In this document: piece by piece, positions 53,490 through 64,000 of the stretch
Layout: each line of letters starts with the position of its first letter
Position numbering within the stretch: position 1 is the stretch's first letter
From: Aquatica leii
Lineage: Eukaryota > Arthropoda > Insecta > Coleoptera > Lampyridae
Reading direction: 5' to 3'
Length of the DNA: 64,000 bases
Assembly: GCA_035610365.1 (NCBI GenBank)
Contig: CM069435.1
Location: forward strand, 150,001 to 214,000
Made by a program: the position numbers and the translations under genes
Notes under the pieces: generated by a model
Seen by the model: only the letters and a program-made list of their open reading frames with translations
Told to the model about the DNA's origin: nothing
Database searches by the model: none

Positions 53490-53822
53490 TGACACTATTT
53501 CTTTAAGGTTCTTCTATGAGGAGGGGCAAAACTTATGTGTCTATATAAGACGACGTTTCGTGTAGCTAAGTGCGCACTTCTTCAGGCCTATTTATAGACT
53601 AGACCTGCACTGAGAAGACAATTAATCACATGAACTAACAATAAAAATAAATTAATTGAACACAAGAACAAATACAACAGTAAGAAATGATAAAATATTT
53701 TATCAATCAATCTTGAATCGAAAAATTCACATTATGTTCTAAGTCCACGTTTCTTACTGTTGTGTTGTATTTGTTCTTGTGTTCATCATCTCCTCATAGA
53801 AGAACCTAAAAGAAATCGTGTC
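53490..53822. mobile_element. ~330-bp foldback element with hammerhead-like core
   Basis: Outer arms: GGTTCTTCTATGAGGA at about 53507-53522 pairs with TCCTCATAGAAGAACC near 53790-53806, with pairing extending to GACACTATTTC/GAAATCGTGTC. Inner arms: 53657-53687 (GAACACAAGAACAAATACAA) with 53750-53785, the right arm having a 5-bp insertion. The minus strand carries the hammerhead-like motif. Probably another Penelope-type terminal structure. Confidence 0.7.
53552..53585 (-). ncRNA. Hammerhead-ribozyme-like motif (HHR-4)
   Basis: Minus strand: CTGAAGA, one A, a weak GTG/CAC stem with a long loop, GAAAC, then GTCGTC. The core matches HHR-1 at all invariant positions, but stem II is only 3 bp in the simplest pairing. 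Confidence 0.45.
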
Positions 53823-55479
53823 AAAAAATATATTAAATAAATATATATGTACTTTATTTAATCCAATGCAATGTTTTAGTTTTTATTTTATTTTGCTTGA
53901 CAAAGCATCACATGTTTATCAAATTATTTTGCTCTTTATTTAATCAAAACTTAACTGAATCAAGTTAAAACCTTTTTAAAAAATGCCTAATTAAAATTGA
54001 CATATCTACCTAAGAAGATGACAAAAGTTAAGCTTTGATGACAAAACAGAGAAACAAATCTTATCTGTTTTTAGATTGGTATCGCTATCAGTGTATTCAT
54101 ATTTTTCTCAAAAATTAATGTTGCGCGTGGTGATCCTAGTTTTCAATTTTGTAATTTGAATCGTAACAGTAGATTTGGATTACGTTTCAAAGTTTAGCAA
54201 AATCTGTACTTTACACACATCAGATTATATATAAATAAAATCGTACAAATCTAAACTACTGCGCGATACCTTTAAAAATAACTCATAAGCTGCTTTTCCA
54301 ATACCAAACTTTCGTATAGACAATCTGTGATTTTAAACTACTCTACGTTTAAATTTTTCTGCGTTTTAGCGTCTCACGTTTACAAGTGTTTGCGTCCAAA
54401 AGTATAAGGTTTAAATGGACGCGTTAACTCTAAAATTGTATTGCTATAATAGTTAAAAACATAATTTTTTTATGTTTGCAGTAAGAGAGGAAGCTTTTTG
54501 GAAACTGAATTAATTGGGATACGATTTTTTTTGTATTTCAAACTACTACTATTTGTTGACTTCAGTAAGTTTCTGTGCGGTGCACGTTTGTCGTTTCAAA
54601 GCAAACAACTTTTAATGGTTTTGGATCTGGTCACATTGAAAATCATGTTCTTTTCAAGAGTCCTACAAAAGTAGACGAATGTTAAGTAGTATTCGAAACT
54701 ATTTCGTTTAGTCTGAAACTGAATCTCTTGTCTCACGAGAAAGTGTTATTCGTCGTCAGTTTGTACTTTTGCTGCCACTTGAAGTTCAAATATAGCTTTT
54801 ACGGTAGGCTTTAAGCAATTGCACACGATGATTGCGTTACTTTTTAACATTTTTTAACAAATAAATTCTTTCAAGTTTTGAAATATAAATATGGAACGCG
54901 GTTCAAAACCCGAAAGTATTATTTGTTAAAAACGATGATTGCGATTTTACTTATAGAAACGTCAACTTCTGTGGCAGATGATCTGATCATGTGTGTGTGT
55001 ATGTTCCGGGCACATACTTTCTGGTTTGTGTCTTTGAATCTTCTGTTTAGTGTCACGTCGACGTATTGTGGATTGTTGTAGTAATCAAACTCTTCCCTCT
55101 TTAAATTAATTGCAGTTTTCTTGAAGCATGCTTATTTCTTAGATGATACGCACAGCTTTACTTTTAAATGACAGTAGAATTCAAGTTTTTAGTTGTATTT
55201 TTGTTAGTGTGTACTCGATGATAGTTTTTTGAGCCGCTTCGATAAACTCTTCTCTTTTTTTCTTGTTTTTGTGAGTTTATAAATACAAGGACTTAAGAAA
55301 TGAATGTTAGGCAACCAACCTTGCTCGGATTGGTATAAAGTAAAACAAAATTATTAAATCAGAAATTTCATTTGTAACTTCTAAATTAAAGTTAAGTAGT
55401 CAATTGTAAACGGTAACACATTAGCAGCAATACCAGTTTATTTAAAATAAAAATAGGTAATAACAATTATTTAAAATTT
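53823..55479. other. No gene seen
   Basis: AT-rich; the only longer open stretch (54878-55081) has no recognisable motif. Confidence 0.45.
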
Positions 55480-56130
55480 ATAAACGACGTTTAATGTGTT
55501 ATTTTACAGTTTTAATACATGTGTTAATTCCTTTTTTTAAACTTTGGAAAAAATTACAAAAATCATCAACTTCAATATTTCGAATAGCGTCAGTAATTGC
55601 ATGTTCAAAGCCTTCATCTATGCACTGCCGATTCTTGTATACTGTATGTTTTAAACGTCCGTAAAGCTAAAAATTTAATGACGTAAAATTTTAAGATCGT
55701 AGAAGATACAGCTTTTGATTTATCACACTTTCATTGTAGAATTTTTTAATAAATTGAATTGTAGCTCGAGTGGTATGAGCGTTTGCATTCTCTTGCTGAA
55801 AGTAATCAAACTGACGTTCGTTGTCATCTGGCTGCTTAAAAAATTAACTTAAAATATCAAGATAACGGTCTGAGTTTACAGTACTGTAAAAAATAGTTGA
55901 GCGACTATGCTTCTACTTAACATTGCAAGCCATACACCAATTTTTAAAAGGTGTAATCGTAGTTTACACAAAAACATGTAGATTTTCGGTTGTGCAAGTC
56001 GGATATTTTTGATTTTTTACATATCCACTTAAATGAAATCACGTTGCAAAAAGTTGAATGCACTTAGTTGTTAATAAACCGTAACCTTGTTATTTTTTAA
56101 TGCTTTGAGGCAAGATTTTACTGACAATGC
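55480..56130 (-). pseudogene. Degenerate Tc1/mariner-type transposase
   Basis: Minus-strand fragments in order: KIGVWLAMLSRSIVAQLFF (near 55920), TVNSDRYLDIL, DNERQFDYFQQENANAHTTR (near 55800), and YGRLKHTVYKN then IRNIEVDDF. These match the common insect transposase pattern 'VW.AIS..RIIGP.FF..TVNS.RY', 'YFQQD.A.AHTA', 'LWG.LK..VY.N'. The second Asp position reads Glu (QQE) and a stop lies in the segment expected to hold the last acidic residue. Confidence 0.65.
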
Positions 56131-56921
56131 TAAAAATTGCATGCTTATAAATTAAAAATTGAGCTTAGAATCAGTTCATATCTGTTGCTGCAAATAATAT
56201 TGCTACCGATTTATTAAGATTTTGTTCCGTGCAACTACGAATGTCTTCGACCACTGGTGTAAAAAGTATGATAAGCGTTCCTGTGTATTTTTAACAATAA
56301 CAATAAGTTTATTGTGTTTTTATACATAATTATGTACTTACATTCGTCACACAAAAATAGTATGTAAAATACAAACATCGAAATAAAGTTGACATTATAA
56401 GTTGCCGTTAAGGTGATTAGTTAAAAAAGTCGTCATACCTATAAAAAGCTGTATCCATAAAAAAAGGGTCGTGTTTTGAAGGTCATTGAGTGAGGACGTG
56501 TTTAATTGTAGTGCGGAGTTTTGGGTAATTTAAAGTGATTTACAGCAATTAATTTACGGGTGCGTGGTGAGGAATGTGAAGTGGAAGAAAGGATTAGAGC
56601 AGGATTTTAATGTGAGTAGTAAATAAGTACATTAAAATTATGGATAAGAAGATATAGGTGGCTCAGATAACGTGTGCGAATGCGAGCGGATATCGCGGAC
56701 TTGTTTAAAGGTCAAGCGCGCGCTTGTGATAACAGTGAAATACAAACTTTTATTTATATACTTTTCTAATATTTGTGGCGGGCGTTAATTAAATACAGTT
56801 AGAAAGAATCATAGTAACAATAAATTAAAAAAATTAATAAAGAAAAAAAAAATAAATAAATAACTAAATTTAAAAAAAAAATAAATAATAAATAATAAGT
56901 AATAACAAAAGGGGGAAAGGG

Positions 56922-57691
56922 ATGAATAAAAGAGAGAGAGAGGAAGAGGAAAAAGAAAGGCAACAAATATTTGAAAGAGGAAAGAAAACAATAAGATCAC
57001 CAGACATTAAAAAGATATCGGAGGAGAGCGAAGGAAAAACCTCAAGGACAGAAGGAGGAAGGAAAGAAATGGAGGAGTTAAAAGAATTAATGAGAGAAAT
57101 GATGAAACAGATGGAAGAAAATATGCAAGGAATAAGACAAGAAATCAAAGAAATGAAAAAAAAATGGGAGAAAGAGAAAAGAGGTGGGAGAAAGAAAAAG
57201 AGAAACGGGTGGAGAGAATAGAAAAACCGGAGAAAAAGGCGGAAGACGAGGAAAGATGGAAAAGAAAGAATAATATTGTGATAAAGGGGTGGAGAAGTGA
57301 AAAACCACAAAAAGATTTAGCAGTGATGCTGGAAGAAAAATGAAATGTAAAAGTAGAGGTGAAACAAGTGACAGTAATAAACAAAGAAAAGAAAAATGAG
57401 ATGGTGGTGGCGGAAATCGGAGGATGGGAGGAAAAACAGAAGGTAATGGAGGAGAAGAAGAAATTAAAGAATACAAGAATATATATAAGTCACAATTTGA
57501 CATGGGAGGAAAGAAGAGTGCAAAGAGAAATAATGAACATAGCGGTGGAAAAAAGAGCGGAAGGAAAAAGAGTATGGGTAGAGTACAGAAAAATGGAGAT
57601 AGACGGAGACAGATACATATGGAACGACAAGGATAGGGGACTGTGCAGAGAAAGAGAAGAGAAAGTGGGGAACCAAAAGGCAAAAAACTAA
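56922..57691 (+). pseudogene. LINE A ORF1-like coiled-coil protein, frameshifted
   Basis: 56922-57221 is a Lys/Glu/Arg-rich coiled-coil stretch (ELKELMREMMKQMEENMQGI). After a frameshift and a stop near 57343, 57359-57691 encodes EMVVAEIGGWEEKQKVMEEK and WEERRVQREIMNIAVEKRA, like the nucleic-acid-binding C-terminal part of L1/R1-type ORF1 proteins. Clade uncertain. Confidence 0.55.
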
Positions 57692-57827
57692 AGGGCAAAG
57701 GGGGGTGGTAAAGGAGGGAAAGTTGACGAAACGGCAAAGAAAAGGAATAATGAGAGATGGAAATGGAAAAGAAAAAGAAGGGAGAAAAAAAGAAAATGAG
57801 GAAGAAGCACGGGGGGAGGGGAGTGAG

Positions 57828-59100
57828 CTGAGAGTATTGTTTTGGAACGTAGCAGGAATAAAAAACAAGGAACATGATTTCTGGAAGTACATCAAGGAAC
57901 AGGATGTAGTGGGATTACAGGAAACATGGATGGAAGAAAAAGAATGGGAGTGGTGGGAAAAATAGTTGCCGGAGGAATTTGAGTGGGTGGTGCAACATGC
58001 AGAAAGAGAAAAGAAAAAGGGAGAGCAAAGGGGGGATAATAACGGGAATAAGAAAAAATGGTTAAACCAGGAAAAGAAGGAGAAAGTGCAACAGAGAAGA
58101 GGAGTTGTAGAAAGGAACATGCAGTGGGGAAAAACAAAAATAAAAGTAGTGACGGTTTATAGCAGTAGAATGAAAGAGACAAGGAAAAACATAGAAGAAA
58201 TGATAGAAGAGAGGGAAGAGGGATTGATAATAGTAGGAGGGGACTTCAACGCAAGAATAGGGGAAGAGGGGGGAATACAAGAAAGAAAAGGGACGGGAAA
58301 GAGACAAACAAAGGACAAGGTGATAAATAAAGAGGGAGAGGAACTGCTGGAATTGTGCAACGAAAAAGGGTGGGAAATAATGAACGGGAACAGAGAAGAA
58401 GATGGAATTTACGTACATAGGAGGAAGGGGAGAATCAATAATAGATTTTGTAATGACAAATGAAGAGGCCACAGAAAAGGTAAAGACATTTAAGGTGGGA
58501 GAAAGGGTAGAGTCAGACCATCAACCACTGGAATTGACAATGGAAAGAAGGGAAAGAGAAGAGAGAGAGGAAGAGGAAAAGTACATAACTAAAAAAAAAG
58601 TGGACAGAAGAGAGTATAGAAAGATATAAAGAGAGAATGGGGAAAACGGTATGGATAAGGAAGGAATTACAAGAAAGTGTGGAGGAAATGAGAGAGATGA
58701 TGGAGAAAGCAACAGAGAGAGTCAGATTTAGAAAATGGAAGGGGAGAAAACTGGATGGAAGAAATGGTGGGATAAGGAATGCAAGGAAGCAAAGAAAAAT
58801 GCAAGAAGAGCATTAAGACAGTGGAAAAAGGGAAGAAAGAAAAAAAAGAATACAAAGAAGCAGTAAAAATATACAAAAACATGCGATAGAAAGAAGGAGG
58901 AGAACAAAAAGAAACAAGAGGAGCATATTAAAGGAATAAAGACGGAAGAAGATGTATGGAAGTACCTAAAGAAGCAGAGGAAAAAAACAGGACGGCAAAG
59001 GGAATAAAAATTAAAGAATGGGAGATATATTTTCGGAACCTGTTGGGAGGGGAAGAACAAAAGCAGGAAAAAGAAAAAAGGAAAGACGTGGTAGTAAGTC
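57828..59100 (+). pseudogene. LINE A ORF2: apurinic-type endonuclease, damaged
   Basis: LRVLFWNVAGIKN at the start, VVGLQETWMEE (catalytic Glu), then a stop at 57963-57965; KVVTVYSS, then LIIVGGDFNARIGEE (58221 on, catalytic Asp and Asn), then SIIDFVMTN and ESDHQPLELT (58510, the 'SDH' motif). The motifs of the exonuclease-endonuclease-phosphatase family are all present, spread over three frames. It nicks target DNA to prime reverse transcription in active relatives. From 58.6 kb to 59.1 kb the linker is badly frameshifted. Confidence 0.8.
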
Positions 59101-59102
59101 AA

Positions 59103-59105
<3 letters not shown>
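59099..59105. repeat. TSD of LINE B, left copy (TCAAGAA)
   Basis: TCAAGAA precedes the (TAA)n tail and is repeated at 62957-62963, where LINE A resumes. Confidence 0.75.
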
Positions 59106-59139
<34 letters not shown>

Positions 59140-59141
59140 TT
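59105..59141. repeat. (TAA)n tail of LINE B
   Basis: About twelve TAA units, the minus-strand 3' (ATT) tail of the element. Confidence 0.95.
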
Positions 59142-59214
59142 ATTTATGCCATGTAAACATAGTTACTTACATACGTCAAATAAGAAGAAAACAAAATATT
59201 AACAATAATAATAA

Positions 59215-60535
59215 TTAATTAAAGTGATTTTCAAACTTACAGCTAAAGAATTCATCGTATGAGTAAAATGCTTTGCTTATAAGGAAATTCTTAATCTTTT
59301 TTTTGAATATAATGTACTCCAAATTTTGTACCTCAGCAGGCAGGCAATTAAAAAACCTTTTTGCCATTAATTCAGGAGATTTTAATGTTTTGCTTAATCG
59401 GCAATAGGGTAGACGAATTTCATAGTTTTTTCGAGTAACATAATTGTGTACATTCATTTGTTTGGTATACCTAAACAAATTGCGTTTGGCATGAGAAAGA
59501 CACTCTAATATATATATTGAAGGCAGTGTTAGAATTTTTTGATTTTTGAAGTGAAAACGACAATCGTCACGATATCCAACATTACTGATAATTCTAATAG
59601 CACGACGTTGTAATCTAAACAGACTATTTAAAGAACCGCATGTTCCCCATACAATTATACAATAACTAAAAACACTATGGCATAAAGCATAATATGCATT
59701 TTTTAGCACATCACCGGATACGCATTTAGACAACCTTCGTAGTACAAACAAGTTACTGCTCAATTTTGCGGATATATAATCAATGTGTATATTAAAATTT
59801 AATTTCGCATCGAAAGATACACCCAGAAATCTAACTTTTTCTGGGTTATGAAAAGTATGACTTTTTAAAGACATAAATAATTTTTCTGTTTTTGAATTAT
59901 TAATACTTAATTGATTAGCTACAAACCAGTTTTTTGCAAGATTGAGAGATTTTTCTGATTGAAACATAATATCTTCCTTATTTGTACCACTAACAAAAAA
60001 GGTAGTGTCGTCAGCGTAAAGTATGCAATCAGTGTTACCTTCTAAATATATAGATAAATCATTTATATATATAAGGAACAATAATGGTCCGAGTATGCTT
60101 CCCTGTGGAACACCTCTACGGATGGGAAGAGTATTACTGCATTTATTATGTATTTTCACACACTGCGATCGATCGAGTAAATATGATTTTATCAAGGCCA
60201 AACTTGTTGAGTCAAAGTGATATACAAATTATAGTTTTTCGAGTAATAAACTATGTGAAACACAATCAAAAGCTGAGGTTAAGTCTATGAATGTTGCCAA
60301 GCAGTGACCACCTTCCTCAAAGCACATTAACGTCTTGTTAACAAAACTCATAACAGCATCTGTCGTACATCTACCTATTCTAAACCCAAACTGGTTTTCA
60401 CAAAAAATGTTATTGTTTTCAAAGTAATTAAGTATACGCACCAAAATAGCCTTCTCAAAAATTTTAGAAAAAGTTGGCAATATAGAGATTGGTCTATAGT
60501 TTTTTACGTCATTTTCATCTCCTTTTTTGTGGAGT
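59215..60535 (-). pseudogene. LINE B ORF2 reverse transcriptase part
   Basis: 60229-60480: ILPTFSKIFEKAILVRI, then NQFGFRIGRCTTDAVM and FIDLTSAFDCVSHSLLL (Asp of RT motif A). 59215-60201: RRGVPQGSILGPLLF, the catalytic LYADDTTFF, then VRFLGVSFDAKLNF and a C-terminal ~150 residues. A frameshift at about 60530 separates it from the endonuclease part and another break lies at 60201-60228. 'PQGS.LGPLLF' and 'YADD' with 'AFD.V.H..LL' mark a jockey/CR1-group RT. Confidence 0.85.
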
Positions 60536-62035
60536 GGTAAAATTTATTGCAACTTTTAAAGCGTCAGGAAAAACACCTTCTGCGAGAGCTTCATTGATTA
60601 ACCTTGTAAGAGGCTCAGTATACAAACTGATATTTGATTTAATTAAATTTACACTGATGCCATATATGTCACGTGTATTACTGTTTCTTACTTCAACCTC
60701 AGATGTTAAACTTAAAGTAAATTTTAATGTTTGACTAATTTCAATTTTACATAAATTAATTGCGTTTAATTTATTATCAGGTAAATCGTTTTCTAATGAT
60801 ACGTTACACGCGTTAGAAAAATGATCGTTAAACTCATCTACTGTTATATTTTTTGTAATTTCTTTTTTTGTTTTTCTATGGCAATTAACAATGTTCCACA
60901 TGGTTTTTATTGAATTGGAAGACGTTTTAATCATAAAGTTGTTATGAGCAATTTTTGCCTGTTTTATAGCATTTTTATAAGAATAATACAAATGTTTTTT
61001 GATATTAAAAAGATTCTGTGATTTGAATTGTTTGTACATCTGAGATACAGATTGATAGTTGTTACGCATTATTTTTAGTTCATCAGTGAACCATTGAGTG
61101 TTATATTTACAATTTTTGGGTAATTTACATAATTTTTCTGGAAATGCATTTAAAAACGCATTATAAAACAGGTTAAAAAAGATATTAAATTTAGTGTTTG
61201 CATTTGTGTCGCTTGCTTTTAAATATTCATGTACTGTAGAACTTAGAATTTGAAATAGAATGTTACGTCCACTGGCTGTTATTGGTCTTCCAACACTGTA
61301 GCTGAATGAGCCGTTGACATCACAACTGATATCTAACTGAACCGTCACCGTAATACCACTATGATCGGATAGTCCTGAGTCCAACACACTTGACGAGTAA
61401 TTGTTAAATGAAAAGTTAATAAATATATTATCCAAACAGTTGCCTTTTCTAGTCGGATGTAATATGGTTTGAACAAAACCAAAGGATTTGAACAGATAAC
61501 ATAGTTGCTTAGATTTAGAATCACTTGTGTTAAAATGCACATTAAAGTCTCCCGCTATAATGACCTTCGAAAATCTTGATACTTGTAGTAACATACTTTC
61601 TAAATTTGAGATAAATGTTTCAAAGTCACCACTGGGCGATCTATATAATGCAATGATTACAATATTTATTTTTTTACATTCTACTGCGCAGATTTCAAAA
61701 TGTACTTCGATGGACAGATCATTAATATGTGAAAGTGACTTAAAACTTGTGTTTTTCAGTTTAGCTAATATTAAAACCCCTCCATGAGGTTTATGTTTTC
61801 TACCATACGCAGATAGTACATACCATTCGCCAAGATTCACTATTTCATTTAAATTTAAATCAGTTCTCATTAACCAGTGTTCACTTATACACACCACATT
61901 GAAATGTTTATCCTGTAGAAACACTTCCAACACGTCCATTTTATTTCGAAGACATTGAATATTTAAGACAAATACACTAAACTCATTATTAATTAAATTA
62001 TTATGGTTTTTTTCGGACGGAGAAATAAAAAACGA
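60515..62035 (-). pseudogene. LINE B ORF2 endonuclease part, open for about 500 codons
   Basis: Long uninterrupted frame. The endonuclease begins FSVFVLNIQCLRNKMDVL, then VVCISEHWLM (catalytic Glu), VIIALYRSPSGDFETF, VIIAGDFNVHFNTSDS and SGLSDHSGITV. A linker of about 200 residues follows, up to the frameshift before the RT. The first codons of the open frame overlap the end of ORF1. No native ATG is certain. Confidence 0.8.
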
Positions 62036-62059
62036 TTTAGCAATACTCCTTTTGGCCAC

Positions 62060-62943
62060 AAATTCGAGTCCTTAATTAAGTCCAAGTCATTTTGATTTAC
62101 CGATACTTTAAAAGACGAATATAAATCTGGATGTTTTGCATCAAGTTTTCAACATTTTGCCGATGTTATATTTTTTGAATGTAAATAATCCGTAAGTACT
62201 TCTACAGTGCAATTCACATCTAGTTTGCAGACGTGAAAGTGATGAAATGTTTCAGCGGCTTTTATAGTGGCATTTTCACAAGATCCCTCAATCACGGGAG
62301 CATTAAACTTTTGCTTACGTCGTTTTTTTGTGACCGTGGTCCATTCTTGACTATTCATAGCTGTAGTATTTAGTTCAATTGAATTGTTTTTATCCATATT
62401 ATCAGTCAATAGAAAATTAGGTAGCTTATTTTTTATTACATTTTTATCAATAATTCCCGAATTGATAACAGCATTGGCATCTTGAACTTCCGTAGTAAGA
62501 TTACCAGTTTGAACACTTTGTAATACCTCTTTATTATTGTGATCCATTTGTATTGAATTTATATCAGTATTTGCATTATTTGATAATATTCGACCTCGTG
62601 TTTTCATCGCGTGTTTCGAATTATTCTGTTGCAATAAATCAATTTGTTTACGTAATTCAGAAGTTATTGAATCTTTTAAATCAATAACGTAATTAAAAAT
62701 ACGAACATCGATTTTATTTTCATTGTCGGCAATTTTGGATATTGCATCCAAAAAACCATTACTACTTACTTCACTGCAGCAAGTAATTAAATCATCATTT
62801 ATAAATTTTATGTTTTTTACTAATTTAGCACAACTTACGTGAAATGTATTATCACAATTTATGCATTTTATTCCTGTAACAAGCTTAGATTTGCACTTTT
62901 TACACGAGACACTCGCATTAGCACAACTTGGCATATTCGCCAT
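62060..62943 (-). pseudogene. LINE B ORF1, PHD-like zinc-finger protein with premature stop
   Basis: ATG at 62943, MANMPSCANASVSCKKCKSK, then ITGIKC..CDNTFHVSC-type residues: a C-x2-C...C-x2-C...H-x2-C cluster like the PHD finger of CR1/L2/Daphne-group ORF1 proteins. The middle is Asn/Lys/Ser-rich, with WTTVTKKRRKQKF, and the conserved end begins at FHHFHVCKLDVNC. A TGA at 62149 stops it about 35 codons before the usual end, which continues downstream as DLYSSFKVSV and DLIKDSNLWPKGVL. Confidence 0.75.
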
Positions 62944-62956
62944 TTTATTTTACTTT

Positions 62957-64000
62957 TCAAGAAGAAGGAGATAGGGATAGAATAAGGGAGGAAGAAGTAA
63001 TAGAGGCGATAAAGAATATAAAAAAAGGAAAGGCGACAGGAGAAGATGGGATACAAGGAGAAGAGTGGATATACGGGGGAGAAAATGTAGCAAAAAGGAT
63101 GACGGAAATAATAAACAAAATATGGAAAGGGGAAGGATTCCCAGAGAGATGGAGAGAGGAAATAATATGCCCAATACATAAAAAAGGCGAAAAAAATAAA
63201 GTTGAGAATTATAGAGGGGTAACATTATTGAGCTCGGCATACAAATTGTACGCGACAATACTGCAAGAAAGATTACAGAAGGAAATAGAGGAAAGAAGTT
63301 TGGTACCAGACGGACAAGCGGGATTCAGAAAAGGAAGAAGGGCGATAGACAACATGTATATAATGAAACACTTAGCAAATAAAGAACTAGAAAAAAAAAG
63401 AGGGAAAATGGTAGCACTATTCGTAGACCTAAAAGCTGCTTTTGACAAAGTGAATAGGGAAAAGCTGTGGGAATATATGAAAAGAAAAAGAATCAATAAA
63501 AGATTAATACAAAGAATAGAGGAAATATACGAAGAAACGAGAAGCAGGGTTAAAGTGAATGGGGAAGACAGTGAGAAATTCATAACAAAGATAGGGTTGA
63601 GGCAGGGATGTCCACTGAGCCCAAGCCTGTTCTCTGTATATACGGGGGATCTGGAAGAGACAATGAGAGGACAACAGACAGGAGGGATAGTGGTAGGGAA
63701 AGCTAAGGTATGGTCGTTGGCGTATGCGGATGACATAGTGCTGGTGGCTAAGGAGGAAAAGGAAATGAAAAAGATGATGAAAACGCTAGAGAAATATATG
63801 AAGAAAAAAGAAATGGAAGTAAACACGGAGAAAACAAAGATAATGATATTTAGAAAAGGAGGGGGAAAAGAAAAAGAGAGGAGTGGAGATAGAGTGATGA
63901 GAAAGTGCAACAAATGAAGCAATTTACATACCTGGGCTACACGATGAAACAGGATAATAAAGAGGGAGAACACATAAAGGAAACGGCGAAGAAAGGAAAC
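62957..64000 (+). pseudogene. LINE A ORF2 reverse transcriptase, continues beyond the window
   Basis: Open for over 300 codons. ATGEDGIQGEEWIYGGENVA, then ERWREEIICPIHKKGEKN, then YRGVTLLSSAYKLYATIL, then GQAGFRKGRRAIDNMYIM, VALFVDLKAAFDKVNREKLW (motif A Asp), LRQGCPLSPSLFSVYTGDL (motif B) and SLAYADDIVLVAKE (motif C YADD). The frame shifts at about 63910, where MKQFTYLGYTMKQDNKE begins, and sequence continues past 64000. Coding strand almost pure A/G in many stretches, as in the 5' part. Confidence 0.9.

Larger units (their letters stand above)
56480..59105 (+). mobile_element. LINE A, 5' part (purine-rich non-LTR retrotransposon)
   Basis: Leader from about 56480, then ORF1-like and endonuclease sequences in an extremely A/G-rich strand. 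The element is split at 59105 by LINE B and resumes at 62957 with its reverse transcriptase. Rejoining across the 7-bp duplication keeps a continuous reading frame in this region. Confidence 0.8.
59106..62956 (-). mobile_element. LINE B, CR1-group-like non-LTR retrotransposon inserted in LINE A
   Basis: About 3.85 kb. It ends 3' with (ATT)n (minus strand), typical of CR1/L2-group LINEs, which lack poly(A). It encodes ORF1 with a PHD-like Cys/His cluster and ORF2 with endonuclease and reverse transcriptase. It is flanked by TCAAGAA. Because it reaches the start of ORF1, it is near full length. Confidence 0.85.

Noticed and set aside
53295-53495. 66-codon minus-strand ORF ending in Tyr/Ile/Phe-rich sequence
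   Set aside because: Encoded by TAATA-type low-complexity DNA.
56809-58882. Many long minus-strand ORFs rich in Phe, Leu, Ser and Pro opposite LINE A
   Set aside because: Shadows of the purine-rich coding strand; they look membrane-like only because the complement is T/C-rich.
63209-63973. 254-codon minus-strand ORF opposite the LINE A reverse transcriptase
   Set aside because: Antisense shadow of a strongly supported RT frame.

Overview
The window is AT-rich animal DNA, most probably from an insect. Genes have short GT-AG introns, poly(A) signals are eukaryotic, and the mobile-element mix (Polinton/Maverick, Penelope-like, BEL/Pao, Ty3/Gypsy, non-LTR, IS630-Tc1-mariner, hAT) is typical of arthropods. 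I find no convincing ordinary host gene. Almost everything recognisable is a mobile element, intact or decayed, often one inside another.

Layout. 1-1.4 kb: a 'CTGCAGCGAAGCT' minisatellite and a 382-bp tandem duplication. 1.4-4.4 kb: Penelope-like (PLE) fragments (GIY-YIG endonuclease split by a 251-bp insertion carrying a hammerhead-like motif; a separate RT) and a CACTA-like relic. 4.4-9.9 kb: gene-poor, one MITE, hAT relics. 9.9-12.0 kb: an IS630-Tc1-mariner transposon with an uninterrupted 448-aa transposase; a dead relative lies at 47.2-48.0 kb.

13,873-28,893 is a complete 15.0-kb Polinton. It starts AGT, ends ACT, has ~430-460-bp terminal inverted repeats and is flanked by the identical 6-bp duplication GAAGTT. 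On the + strand it has an intron-containing protein-primed DNA polymerase B. On the - strand lie an ordered block (unknown 275-aa protein, packaging ATPase, 83-aa basic protein, 146-aa protein, integrase, minor capsid candidate, small Gly-rich protein, major capsid protein, 184-aa protein, adenovirus-type protease) and, near the left end, an intact four-exon gene for an acidic 146-aa protein. Several core genes carry single frameshifts or stops, so this copy is not autonomous. Each TIR contains an outward-facing tRNA-like sequence with A and B boxes followed by a T7 run, which looks like a Pol III unit.

29.0-32.9 kb: decayed Ty3/Gypsy element between two ~320-bp LTRs. 33.0-38.8 kb: foldback and hairpin elements, a near-perfect palindrome, and a degenerate array holding a palindromic element with another hammerhead-like motif. 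39.0-40.2 kb: relic of a second Polinton polymerase. 40.5-44.0 kb: a small ORF with TATA box and poly(A) signals, a PLE terminal-repeat relic, and an unrecognised intron-containing gene apparently split by a MITE. 44.4-47.1 kb: BEL/Pao relic. 48-55.5 kb: largely featureless, with one foldback element carrying a hammerhead-like motif. 55.5-56.1 kb: transposase relic. 56.5-64 kb: a purine-rich LINE (continuing past the window) split by an oppositely oriented CR1-group-like LINE with a TAA/ATT tail and 7-bp target-site duplication.

The signals most worth pursuing are the tRNA-like units in the Polinton TIRs, the intron-containing Polinton genes, and the family of hammerhead-like motifs at 1.6, 32.4, 38.5, 41.4 and 53.6 kb.
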